Source: Cercis canadensis
Taxonomy: Eukaryota; Streptophyta; Magnoliopsida; Fabales; Fabaceae
Assembly: GCA_003255065.1 (NCBI GenBank)
Contig: QAOA01005893.1
Span: 166,991 to 230,990 of the forward strand
DNA: 64,000 nucleotides
Direction of reading: 5' to 3'
This document shows positions 12,836 through 24,021 of this stretch, piece by piece; positions within the stretch are counted from its first letter, which is position 1; each line of letters opens with the position of its first letter. The notes below the pieces were generated by a model. The model worked only from the letters and a program-made list of their open reading frames with translations, made no database searches and was not told where the DNA came from. The position numbers and the translations under genes are program-made.

Positions 12836-13033
12836 CTTGATTTGTTGTACATCACCGTAGTTTCCCCTTCCAATTTTTTGGCTTTTGTCAAAGTTGTTGG
12901 TTGATTTTCGGAGTTGAGCTATAGAAAAGCGATGGCATAGCTCTTCTATTTGAGTTGAGTATTGATTAACGTTAAGAGATGAACTTATATGCTTTGAATC
13001 AGAGAAACCAAAGCATTTAGGAAGAATTCTCAT
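12836..13033 (-). pseudogene. Kinase relic, N-terminal 66 codons only
   Basis: It reads MRILPKCFGFSDSKHISS, then the conserved IEELCHRFSIAQLRKSTNNF and a glycine loop GRGNYGDV, then loses homology. The second residue is Arg instead of Gly. After GDV the frame goes to QQIK and stops soon after, so the kinase lobes are missing. A gt follows the last matching codon, but no downstream exon is present toward 11180. It is a truncated copy, not a functional gene. Confidence 0.8.
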
Positions 13034-13369
13034 TTCGAGAAATGGGCTAAAAAATTGCCTTCTTAACAGCTGAGCTGAGCAAATCTGCTTTGGTAGTTTG
13101 GTTATAGCAACTCATAGGAAACGGAAATAACTCTTGGCATTGATGAACTTTTGAAGGGCAGCAGTACAGAGACCTAGGAGGAGAGTTTCCCAGCTGCTGC
13201 ACTCCTCAAGATTAAGGTCAACGGGATCAAATGAGAAAATGTTACCAGAAAATAGTTATTCTTTGAAACAAGTCAAGATTAATATTACAATTCTTCTAGG
13301 ACCACGCGGATTGTGACGAAAAAGAAAACATGGACAGGCAGTCCTTACTACTGGCACTGCTGATAAGCA

Positions 13370-15396
13370 TCATTAGAAGTTTGAAACTCTGTTTAGATGG
13401 AAAGCATTGGCTTGCATTTTTAATTTTGAGTCAGCTGTCAACATGCTTGCCGTTTTCTTTCTTTTGGGTTTTACTTGCAACAGATATTAGGTGTAAAATG
13501 TATGCATGATATTCTATAGGATATAATTAAATGCTCAATTAAGTAAAATAACTGTGCCTAAGTTGCTATGATTTTAAAATTGATGCATGAGGCATGATTC
13601 ATGCAATAGAAATAAGCAGTCAAATTGCCAAGTTACTTGATAACTGCATTTTTGCTGTTTTGAACATGAATTGAAAGTATAAATCTAAGATTGTCTTCCC
13701 CCACCCCTCCCCTGTTTCACCTTAAATCACTACTAATTTTGGCCTGCTTTTGTACCAGAAGTTTTTTAAAGTAGATGTGTAGCATTTTTGTTTCTTTTGC
13801 CGCTTGGAGGAAATAGAAAAAAAGATGTTTTTCAATTTCCAAATTGGGTGTATTGGATTTAGAGTGACAAACAAGTATTTTGGATAGTACCTTCCCAGGA
13901 TTTTGGTGTACTGTCATGAATATGATCTTGTATGCATTTTAAAATATAAAATTGTCACTTTGTTTTAAATGTAATTTTATCAATGCTTTCCTTATTTAGA
14001 GTGTCATGATTACCATCATGGTAGTGCATTGGTTATCACCAGTCGTTTAGGCAAAACTAAAGTTGGAAATTTAATTGGTATACATGTATGAGTTAATATT
14101 TAGTATACTAGCCATTGAAATTTAGACGTTTACATGGATACTTCTGCATATTTTCATACGATAATGAACTAAGCAGGAATATAAGTATCTTTGCAAGCAT
14201 GTAACTTTGAATGATTGACAGACTAGACTCGTTTTATATAGATCACTGCACTATTTTGAACCAAATGAAGATAGCCGTGTTAAACAACCATAGCTTTCCT
14301 TTCACATAAACAGATTCAAGTTTGTCTACAATGACCAGGTGAAGCCCCCATTTCTTTTCTTATAAAGAAAACATGCATGTGAAATAATGGGGAATGGCTC
14401 TCACTTACCTCAGTGCATTGAAGGAACGTGCTAGCAATTGGAGCACATCTAACATCAACAGAGAATACAAATAGAAAAGTTCAAACTGATACGAACAAAC
14501 TTAATTGCAATCTGTATTCACACTCAGCAAAGCAGAATTATAAAACTGCTATGATAGCACATGTTGCTGTCAAATTATACAAATTGCAGTAAGCCAGAAT
14601 TGATGGAATTCTTGTATTCCTAGACAGGGCAGTACAGAGGTTGAGGATGAAATAAATCATAAATAAAATTTGAGTAGATTTTTTGTAACGTAACTAATAA
14701 GTAACCTCCTGTTTTCCATATTGTCATTAATAGTAACACCAAAAGAAAATAGTGTGGCAGTGGGAATTGGCAAGAGAAGTAGCTCTCTCTATTTACTGAG
14801 TCCTCGTAACTCCGTACTAGTTGATTCACAATTGTATAGGGTAATCTTCTCAGCATCAACTCTTGAAAGAACAACTTCATGATGGGGTTTGAATAGAGAT
14901 TTTAACCAATCAGAGTAAGAATGTTTGTCTAAAGACTATGGACAATCCTTGTTTAACCAACAAACATGAATGATAATACAATTCGGGGAACAAGTAAATA
15001 ATCGATTCAGCACCAGCATGGTTACTTCTGTAAAGTATAACATGGAAGATGGCAACATGATATTATCTACAAAGAGATTGAGTTTATTATGGAGATTCAT
15101 CAAGTTCAATTCCCAAAGGAAGTGATTTCTTTGAAGGATCAGTTTCAATAAGTTATGAGTTTTGTGCTCAAGTGACTAAGTGTTATTGCTCTCTGCTGAA
15201 TTTGCCTTTCTATTGTTCAGCAGAAACGGGGGAGAATTATAAGCTATAATCACCATTCTGCTTTGCATCTGCTTCCTGCTGCAATGCCAGAGCACGCTCA
15301 AGTTCCACCTCCACTTCCCCCATAGTTGGTCGCTCCATTGGCTTGTAATCCATACATCTTTGAGCAATATCAATGAACAAATCCCAGCATTCTGGT
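13370..15396. repeat. Duplicated spacer, copy 1
   Basis: This block matches 20035-21770 at high identity over most of its length, with indels. Shared stretches start at gaagtttgaaactctg (near 13376 and 20038) and run to the C-type kinase tail. It also shows weaker similarity to 38150-38800, the leader region of the NLR gene. No complete gene lies in it; a 40-bp exon-like piece with splice borders sits at 14409-14448 (-). Confidence 0.7.
15237..15396 (-). pseudogene. Kinase relic, C-terminal 50 codons of a C-type copy
   Basis: It encodes the end of a kinase closest to copy C (ERPTMGEVEVELERALAL, tail GDYSL-stop). It stops being homologous at 15396, where it is fused directly to the 3' end of copy B. 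The join shares TGGT with both parents, so it looks like a microhomology or unequal-recombination junction. Confidence 0.8.
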
Positions 15397-15397
15397 T

Positions 15398-16492
15398 CTA
15401 ATTGGCATTCTCTGGTTGAGAAGTAATCACAGTGGATAATAAGCTATAATCACCACTAGGATTGGTATGATCTGCCTCCTCCTGCAATGCCAGAGCATGC
15501 TCAAGTTCCAGCTCCACCTCACCCATTGTTGGCCTTCCATTTGGCTCAAAAAGCAAGCATCTTTCTGCAATATCCATGAACATTTTCCAACACTCAGGTG
15601 CAATTTTTCCCATCAGAAACGGATCAACAATCTCATCACCCTTGCCCTCTTGCACAAGATTATATACCTGCGAGGCTAATAAAGAAGACCCTTGTGAATG
15701 CTCATTCTCACCGTTGTCCACCACAACCTGGTTCTTTAGCTGGTCCATAATTGAGTGCGGGTCTTTCGCACATACCACTACTAGCAGAACCATACCAAAG
15801 GAAAAGACATCACATTTTTCTGTCAAAGTATTGCTTAGGTAACACTCAGGGGCCATGAATCCAAAAGTCCCAACAGGTGGGACCTTTGTTAAAGGTTTGG
15901 GTTTTGACATAGAAAGTGACCCTTTTAAGCATAAACCAAAATATGAGAGTTTAGGTACCCAATTCTGATCTAAAAGAATGTTACTGGGTTTCACATCACG
16001 GTGAAAAATGGTACGCTTTGCTCCTGCGTGAAGGTAGTGCAATCCACGTGCTGCTCCTATGCAAATTTCAAGCCTTCTCTTCCATGATAGTGGCTCCCCT
16101 GTATTTTCAAGTAGACGATAAGCGAGTGAGTTATTGGGCATGTATTCGTACACAGCAAAATTCTCATCTTTATCTTTGCAAAATCCTATAAGCGAGGTCA
16201 GATTTTGGTGGCGAAGCTGGCAGAGCAGCTCAATTTCAGTTTTGAATTCAGAAAACCCTTGATAATTTAAGTTGGCTCGCTTTATTGCAATTTCCTTAGC
16301 AACACCTCGGATACAAATACAACCCTTGTATACGACACCGTAGCCTCCCCTTCCAAGTATTCGGCTTTTGTCAAAGTTGTTGGTTGATTTTCGGAGTTGA
16401 GCTAGAGAAAAGCGATGACATAGCTCTTCTATTTGGGTTGAACTTGTATGCTTCGAATCAGAGAAACCAAAGCACTTGGAAAGAATTCCCAT
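15398..16492 (-). CDS. Receptor-like cytoplasmic kinase, copy B (DFG changed to YFG)
   Basis: A 364-residue single-exon paralogue of A. Glycine loop GRGGYG, Lys in AIK, HRD (164-166) and Asn in PSN are intact, but the metal-binding Asp of DFG is Tyr184 (LSYFGL; codon at 15941-15943). Loss of that Asp normally removes phosphotransfer, so this is a probable pseudokinase that could still bind nucleotide. The frame is open throughout and the C-terminal tail GDYSLLSTVITSQPENAN is shared with copy K. The 5' flank matches that of A. The 3' end is joined to a truncated C-type copy. Confidence 0.87.
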   Translation of the reverse strand: MGILSKCFGFSDSKHTSSTQIEELCHRFSLAQLRKSTNNFDKSRILGRGGYGVVYKGCICIRGVAKEIAIKRANLNYQGFSEFKTEIELLCQLRHQNLTSLIGFCKDKDENFAVYEYMPNNSLAYRLLENTGEPLSWKRRLEICIGAARGLHYLHAGAKRTIFHRDVKPSNILLDQNWVPKLSYFGLCLKGSLSMSKPKPLTKVPPVGTFGFMAPECYLSNTLTEKCDVFSFGMVLLVVVCAKDPHSIMDQLKNQVVVDNGENEHSQGSSLLASQVYNLVQEGKGDEIVDPFLMGKIAPECWKMFMDIAERCLLFEPNGRPTMGEVELELEHALALQEEADHTNPSGDYSLLSTVITSQPENAN

Positions 16493-16831
16493 TTGGAGAA
16501 ATCAGCTATAAACTTGGCGTTTAAGAGCTGTACTGAGCAAATCTAGTTTGGTGAACTTTTAAAGGGCAGCAGTTCAGACACCTAGATCCACAGGGTAGAA
16601 GGAGTGTTTCATAGCTGCTGCATTCCTCAACTTTAAGGTCAATGGATCAAATGAGAAAATTTTACCAAAAAAAAAAGATATTTTTGAAACAGAAGAAGTA
16701 GTTGGGGTTCCCTTGTTTGTTAGTTTCAAAATTCTAACTCTACTAGTCAGCTCATAACAAGTCTTCGACAACCACGCGGTATTGTGTGGAAAAAAGAAAA
16801 CATGGACAAGGCACTGTAGATAAGATGATTA

Positions 16832-17070
16832 GGGCTGTTTTCTTTCGGAAATATTTTTTTATTTTCAATTTTAATTTTTATTTCTTAAAATATATTTTTA
16901 TTTTCAATTTCTAAATTTTAATAAACATATTTGAATTGCAAAGTTGAAAACTGTTTATAAAAAATGAAAACACGTTTGATTAATATATTTTTTATTCGTT
17001 TCTTGTCTATTTTTAATAAGGTTTTAGGTAATTTATTTCTATATTTCATATATATATATATATATAGTAT
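16832..17070. mobile_element. Left arm of a Harbinger-like element
   Basis: Starting gggctgttttc, this T-rich arm aligns with the left arm of the element at 11180 and lies at nearly the same distance (about 340 bp) upstream of copy B. A matching right end was not found. It precedes a Myb/SANT ORF1 relic (17552-18485), so the two may be parts of one decayed element. It includes a (TA)n run near 17050 and ends before the N at 17221. Confidence 0.45.
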
Positions 17071-17551
17071 TACTCTCACATCTTTTTTGTTTTTTGTTTT
17101 TTTAGATCACTTTTACATTTGCACATATCAAATTCAATAAATTTTTTGCACAGGTTCAATTAAATTATTTTTTAGTCCAATCTTACTCATAATTCATCCA
17201 ACGTAAAAATAACATAAAAANAACGTAAAAATAACATAAGAAAAATATAACTTGTTGTACAATATCATCATAATGGCATTGAACTAAGCAACATAGTTTA
17301 AGGATTGAACCATGATGGTTTAAGTTCTTAACTTAGATAACATGGACATAAGTCACAATGTTCTGCCAAAAAGCAAGGACACAAGATTTAACCATAATAG
17401 TCATTGAACTATAGTAATCCTAATAACTTTAAATATATTGATAAACATAGTAAGGTTATACAATTTATAAGTACTGGATAAAATCTTAAAAGTCAAAATG
17501 ACATGAAATAATAATACTATCAATGGGTTATACAATCAATCAATGCATCAT

Positions 17552-18485
17552 ACTCAAAGGATTCTAGCCAACCCTTTCGTCTAAAAGCCGACATCTTAAT
17601 GAACATGCGTTACCAATCTAGATCCTTAAATATTTTTGTTACCTTATTGTACAATGAACTTGAAACATCGTCAATAGAGTCTAATAACTTCATGCATACA
17701 TCAATGGAATATGGATCACCTAAGGGATTTGCTTGTGCTTTATACCGTTCTTCTGCCTTGGGCTTACTTGCCTTTATCCTTGCACTCATTGTTTTAGCCA
17801 TTGGTCCAAGCATGCTTCTAGTTTTTCTGACTTCGATATCTTTGGCTCTTTATGTTGATGCTCAATTGATGAACTAATTGCCTTATTTTTTTTACCACCC
17901 TCCCTGGGACCTTCATCCTCAACATCAACAATATGCACACCTTTTGAAAGAAAATCATCTTCTAACTCTTGTTCCTCATCTGATGTTGGTGCCTCTTGAG
18001 TGGAGACATGACTCAATGCACCAATTGTTATGCTAGTATTGAATATTTCACCTAAAATTTCATAGTTGTGCTCAAAACCATGCTTCTGAAATTGTCGATA
18101 GAATCGGCCTTTCTGTAAAAAAAAAAAAAAAATGAATAAATTTTAGTAAAATGTAATTACAGATGTAATGATACTAATCAATAAATTTTGCACTTACCGG
18201 AATAAGGTCTTGCCAAACTTTTTCATTAGCATTTACATGGTTTGATTCTATATCCCATGTAACTCTTGTGCAGCCCAGCAAAGTTGAAAATTCACGATGT
18301 TGAATGTGAAGACGATTAAACTTCCCTTTCAATCTCTCAACACCATAATTTTCTCCAATAATTTCTATCAATTCATCATTTATTTCTTTCCAAATCTTCA
18401 ACTTAAATGTTGATGATTGCAAGTCATTTTTCTTCACTCGATCATATATTAGTTGAATGAAAGCTTTCGTGTTTTGGCTGGCCAT
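17552..18485 (-). pseudogene. Myb/SANT-like protein relic (Harbinger ORF1 type)
   Basis: Exon 1 (18198-18485) encodes a Myb/SANT-like DNA-binding domain (YDRVKKNDLQSSTFKLKIW, then LKGKFNRLHIQHREF and VTWD). It ends at gtaagt and rejoins in phase at about 18112 (KGRFYRQF). The second part carries the usual acidic linker and a C-terminal DPYSIDVCMKLLDSIDDVSS region. A frameshift lies near 17786-17813 and a stop interrupts the conserved FKDLDW-RMFIKMSAFRRKGW end. This is the family of plant L10-interacting MYB-domain proteins and PIF/Harbinger ORF1. No DDE transposase gene is present here. Confidence 0.7.
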
Positions 18486-20034
18486 TCCATAGAATCTCCC
18501 TAATCACTTTTTCCTCCTATATTTTTCTAGTTCCATAATATGATATTAAATTAAAAAAAAATCTGCAAAGTTAACATATAAAAAATGTAGAAAATAATGT
18601 TTAAACCACAAACACTAATTTCAATCAAATAAATCAAACTCTCAACCATCTAGAGATATTTAAGCAATGAGTTCATTAAACCTCTTGCCTAGAAAGCTAC
18701 AAGAATACTATAGATACAAAATGTGTTATATATAACACTTAGAAAGCATGCATACTTACAAAGACAGCTGCTTCCAAGTAATTGTCCCTCACTTCTTGTT
18801 TCGTTTCTATGCAAGTAACATAGTCAAAAAATATATGTTAGAAAGGAATCATGTAAATCACTTTCATATCAAAGGAGAATAACAAATAATATATATCAAA
18901 AAACAAGAAAAACATTGTTTGCTTTTATCTTACTACTTTCTTTCCTTATAATTTTTGTAGCTTGCTTTTATCATATTGCAGCTAGCCCTCATTTGGTATT
19001 GTCCTAGTATGGCGAAGAATAGTAATGAAATCATGCTATGGAGAAAAATCTTTGTGAGGGCGAGAATTTCTAACAAATTCATAATTCAACTATTGCTGTA
19101 AAGATTTCTATGTGGCTAATGGCATGCATAATCAATCTCAATAACCTTGAAAATGTCAGTTGCGTGACTCAATAGAAGATTACACGCGATTACAACAAAT
19201 TCAAAATTCACTATAAGGAAAACTTTAATAGGTGGAACCCGACAAACATCAGTAGTTGGGTGGGTTCTAAATCTAAGGCTAACTTCATGCACAATGGCCT
19301 CGTATGCACTATTAAAGACTAGCAAGATAAATGAAGGTCCATCAGGATCTTAGCTGACATCCCTTGGGTAAGTCATTTAAGGTGAAAAATATACAAACAT
19401 ACTATTAGAGGTTAATCCTATTCAATATCCTAGTCACCAACACTTCTCCTGCACTAGGAGACAAGTCCAACATGATCAATGTGACTTAACACTAGGATTG
19501 CATATGTTTTTGTGTATTATGGCAATCTAAGTAACAGATATGATCAGTTGCACCTGGGTAAACAGTAATGGCATCTTAGGAGTACATCCTTTAGTAATTA
19601 GAAAAAGAGATAATTTTTCTCACACAAAGATAGATATAACAGAGCTTCAACAATTGAGTAATATTACTACTAGAAGGATTTTAAATGTCATTTTGAATTT
19701 CATACTTCAATACTGAAAGTACAATAACTGATCTGTGCTTAAAATCAGGCACTTAGATATGTGCACACAGCATTGGATAGAAATATCAGAATTGATAGCA
19801 GCCAAACGAGCATCCACATCTATAGATTTAAGCAAGATGCATGGAAGGTAGATGATGTCATCTTCTCTTGTTTTAGTTGTTTATCTTCTCAAAGCTCTCT
19901 TAGCAAGCGGAAGACACTTGAGAGCAGATACATACAAGATCAAGCACACTCAATAAAATAATTGTCTGCTTCTGCTATTTACTTTCCTCCTTTTCTATCA
20001 GCAGTCATGATATGTTAATACATGGGGCTTGGTC
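18486..20034. other. Intergenic, nothing recognised
   Basis: An AT-rich stretch between the Myb/SANT relic and the second duplicated spacer. The short frames (for example 19116-19325 (-) and 19761-19961 (+)) have no domain I can name. A TIR-like start (ccctcatttggtatt) occurs near 18987 without a clear partner. Confidence 0.4.
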
Positions 20035-21612
20035 ATTGGAAGTTTGAAACTCTGTTTAGATGGAAAGGATTTGCTTGCATTCTTAATTTTGAGTCAGCTA
20101 TGAACATGCTTGTTCTTTTTTCTCTTTTGGGTTTAGTTGCAACAGATATTAGGTGTAAAATTTATGCATCATATTCTATAGGATGTAATTAAATACTCGA
20201 TTATAGTAAAATAACTGTACCTAAGTTGCTATGATTTTAAAATTGATGCATGAGGCATGATTCATGCAATAAAAATAAGCAGTCAAATTGCCAAGTTAAA
20301 CAACCATCGCTTTCCTTTCACATAAACAACCATATGAAGATAGCCATGTTAAACAACCATAGCTTTCTTTTCACATAAACAGAATCAAGTTTGTCTACAA
20401 TGACCAGGTGAAGCCCCCATTTCTTTCCTTATAAAGAAAACATGCATGTGCAATAATGGGGAATGCTTCTCACTTACCTTAGTGCATTGAAGACAGAAGA
20501 AATTTACCATAAGAAGGAGCGTGCTTGCAATTGGAGCACATCTGACATCAACAGAGAATACAAATAGGAAAGTTCAAACTGATAGGAACAAACTTGATTT
20601 CAATCCGTATTCACACTCAGCAAAGTGGAATTATAAAACTGCTATGAGAGCACATGTTGCTGTAGAATTATACAAATTGCAGTAAGCCAGAATTGATGGA
20701 ATTCTTGTATTCCTACACAGGGCAGTACAGAGGTTGAGGATGAAATAAATCATAAGTAAAATTTCAATAGACTTTTTTTGTAACGTAACTAATAAGTAAC
20801 CTTCTATTTTCCATCTTGTCATTAATAGTAACACCAAAAGAAAATAGTGTGGCAACGGGAATTGGCAAGAGAAGTAGCTTTCTCTATATTCTGAGTCCTC
20901 ATAACTCCATAGTAGTTGACTCACAATTGTGTAGGGTAATCTTCTCAGCATCAATTCTTTGAAAGAACGACTTGATGATGGGGTTTGAATAGAGATTTTA
21001 ACCAATCAGACTAAAAAAATTGAAAGAAAGAAGAGCTTCTCCATAGGCGGTGTCATTGGCTTATAAATAGGCACGTTGGCGAGGGAAGAAAAACAAGAAG
21101 AATGACAAAGTCTTCAGCTTGTACTATTCTAACAAGTAGGATTTCAATTATCCAACTACTACTTCTCCATGTCACTTTCATTAATCACTCACACTTCTAT
21201 CTACCAATCTTACACACACACACACACACACTCTATAACTATCAGTTTACCACCCCATAAACTAACAATGTCCATAGACTAGGACAATCCTCGTTTAACC
21301 AACAAACATGAATGAAAATACAATTTGGGAACAAGTAAATAATCAATTCAGCACCAGCATGGTTACTTCTGGAAAGTATAACATGGAAGATAGCAATCCA
21401 CACTTACAATTTGATATTCACTAGCATTACATGATATTTTCCAAAATGAGACTTGAGTTCATTTATGGCGATTCAACAAGTTCAATTCTCAAAGGAAGCG
21501 ATTTCTGTGAAGGATCAGTTTCAACAAGTTATGAATTTTGTGCTCAAGTGACCAAGTGTTATTGGTCACTGCTGAATTTTCCTTTCTATTGTTCAGCAGA
21601 AACGGGGGAGAA
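20035..21612. repeat. Duplicated spacer, copy 2 (3' flank of kinase C)
   Basis: Paralogous to 13370-15236. It contains an extra segment (about 21010-21250, with a short (CA)n run near 21212) that copy 1 lacks. A 64-bp exon-like piece with gtaagt donor and AG acceptor lies at 20478-20541 (-). No full gene is seen. Confidence 0.65.
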
Positions 21613-22644
21613 TTATAAGCTATAATCACCATTCTGCTTTGCATCTGCTTCCTGCAGCAATGCCAGAGCACGCTCAAGTTCCACCTCCACTTCCCCCATA
21701 GTTGGTCGCTCCATTTGCTTGTAATCCATACATCTTTGAGCAATATCAATGAACAAATCCCAGCATTCTGGTGCAATCTTTCCCTTGAGAAGTGGATCAA
21801 TAATCTCATCAGCATTTCCTCCTTCAACAAAATTACGTACTTTCTCAACTAGAAATTTCTCTTTCCAAAATCCACTGCCATCCCCCTCATATTCATCTTC
21901 AGTCCCATGAATCATGTAAGATTTCTTTTCACATAGCACTTCTAGTAGAAGAACACCAAAGGAATAGACGTCAAGCTTGTCTGTTACATTTCCATTCATA
22001 GCATACTCAGGGGCCATGTATCTGTGTGTACCCTTGATATGATTCACTATGATTGGTTTAGGCTTCGACGTAAATTTTGGTCCTTTTAATGAAATCCCCA
22101 GATTTGCAATTTTAGGCACCCAATTCTTATCCAAAAGAATGTTTCTGGGTTTGATGTCACAATGGAAGATGGGTTGCTTGGCTCCTGTGTGAAGGTAATG
22201 TAATCCACATGCTACTCCTATGCAAATCTCAAGCCTTTTCTTCCATGAGAGGGGTTCCATTTTGCCATACTCATCATTGCTATGTTGGTGTTCATGGAGG
22301 GTTCCATTGGACAAGTACTCATAAACGAGCATGGTTTCATTTTTCTTGTCATTGCAAAATCCTATGAAAGATACCAGATTGGGATGCCGAAGCTGGCAGA
22401 GCAACACTGTTTCATTCTTGGAGCTAGAGTTCGCTAGCGGCTTGATCACAATTGTATAATCACTTCCACCATCTATAGAACCTTTGTACACTTTTCCATA
22501 GTCTCCACAAATTACTTGGCCTTGGTCAAAGTTGTTGGTTGATTTCCGGAGTTCGGCAAGAGAAAAACGATGGCATAGCTCTTCAATTATGGTTGAAGAT
22601 TGATTCGCAGCAGAGCAACCAAAGCATTGTGCAAGGATTCCCAT
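21613..22644 (-). CDS. Receptor-like cytoplasmic kinase, copy C (HCD, NLG)
   Basis: A 343-residue single-exon kinase homologue starting MGILAQCFGC. The β3 Lys (VIKP) is kept, but the glycine loop is reduced to ICGDYG. The catalytic loop reads HCD (161-163), losing the regulatory Arg, and DFG is NLG with Asn181, losing the metal-binding Asp. MAPEY and the C-lobe (DVYSFGVLLLEV) are conserved. It is probably a pseudokinase. The frame is open and ends in GDYSL, without the extra tail of B. An upstream purine-rich stretch (22645-22860) is the likely 5' UTR. Confidence 0.87.
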   Translation of the reverse strand: MGILAQCFGCSAANQSSTIIEELCHRFSLAELRKSTNNFDQGQVICGDYGKVYKGSIDGGSDYTIVIKPLANSSSKNETVLLCQLRHPNLVSFIGFCNDKKNETMLVYEYLSNGTLHEHQHSNDEYGKMEPLSWKKRLEICIGVACGLHYLHTGAKQPIFHCDIKPRNILLDKNWVPKIANLGISLKGPKFTSKPKPIIVNHIKGTHRYMAPEYAMNGNVTDKLDVYSFGVLLLEVLCEKKSYMIHGTEDEYEGDGSGFWKEKFLVEKVRNFVEGGNADEIIDPLLKGKIAPECWDLFIDIAQRCMDYKQMERPTMGEVEVELERALALLQEADAKQNGDYSL

Positions 22645-24021
22645 TTGAAGATTTTGTTCAGTGACAAGAAGATAGATGGCGAGGAGAAGGAATCAAGGAG
22701 TCAAGACAAGGAGAGGGAAATAGCCGCTCAAGGAAGGAACTTAAAACCAGAATTGAAAAGCGAAAAGCAGAGGAAAGATAATCAAAACGGTTCCATCTTA
22801 AATCTTAATTTCTGTAACAGAGTGAATATGTTCTAAGAACTGTAAAAGACAGTAAAAAGTTGAAGATTCACGGAGTGAGAGAGGGCGATAGGGAGAGGAC
22901 TTGTTGCTGGTGTGTGACGTTGTGGAATTGCGTGGAAGCAGGGGCAAAGGGAGGAGATTGTGTGTGACTCACAATGCCTTACCATGTGGGTTACTACGAG
23001 GACTATAGGAAATTATTCACCCCTTGTTGACTCTACACATTTTAATTTTATGAGTTGCCTTTAGAAGGCTTGTTCTTGTATGAAACTAGCTTCCAAATTG
23101 GGTAAATATGTAAAAGTAGTAACTTGTGCTTACAATTTATAGTACTTGCCATGTTAAGTTGCGCAATTACAGTATATATTGCGAAGGTGATTTCATAGGT
23201 TTTTATCAAGCATGTTATCTTGATCATACAAACTTTTAGAATTCTGAAATTTGATTTTTGTCCTCGTATTACTTCTTAAAGAATGATGGATGTCATTTCA
23301 AGATGAACAATGCAAGCAGGCTCCAACTGAGCTACACCACTTCCTCGAAGCCCCCATTTCTTTCCATGTAAAGAAAACATGCATGGGCAACCTTGAGCAT
23401 ATAATTAGTAGGAAAAACAATATTGGGGAATGATTTTCACTAACCTCAGTGCATTAAAGACTGAAGCATTTGCCATAAGAAGGAATGTGCTGGCAATTGA
23501 AGCACATCTAGCCTCAAGAGAGAGTACAAATAGGAAAGTTTAAACAGATTGGGAGAAATTAAATTTCAATCTCTCTATTCACTCTCATAGCAAAGCAGAA
23601 TTACAAAGCTGCTATGGAAGCTCATGTTGCTGTCAAATTATACAAATTGCAGTAAGCCTGAATTCATGGAATTGTTGTATACCTACAATCTGTAATTCAC
23701 TGACATGACATAATATTTTCTACAAAGAGAGAGTTTATGGCATAGTTACCCGGTTTGCGAGTTTACAGGAACAGGGTAGGTAAGTTGTACATACATATTC
23801 ATATGTGAACCACGAATTTTGTACTCATACCATGATCTAGGATGCTGTACCCGGAAAGCGGATTGTAGGGGTTGTAGCAACCTATTAAGTATGGTTTATG
23901 GCGTTTCAACAAGTTCAATTTCAAAAGCAAGCGATTTCTGTGAAGGATCAATTTCAACATGTTTTCAATTTTGTGCTTCAGTACTGAACAAGTGTTATTG
24001 CTCTATGCTGAATTTGGCTTC
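22645..24021. other. Spacer between kinases C and D
   Basis: It holds the 5' flank of C and the 3' flank of D. The part from about 23340 to 23690 is a third, more diverged copy of the duplicated spacer (13370 and 20035 units), including the exon-like 64-bp piece at 23445-23508 (-). No gene is recognised. Confidence 0.5.

Noticed and set aside
21205-21235. (CA)n tract
   Set aside because: Ordinary short microsatellite, noted only as part of the spacer.
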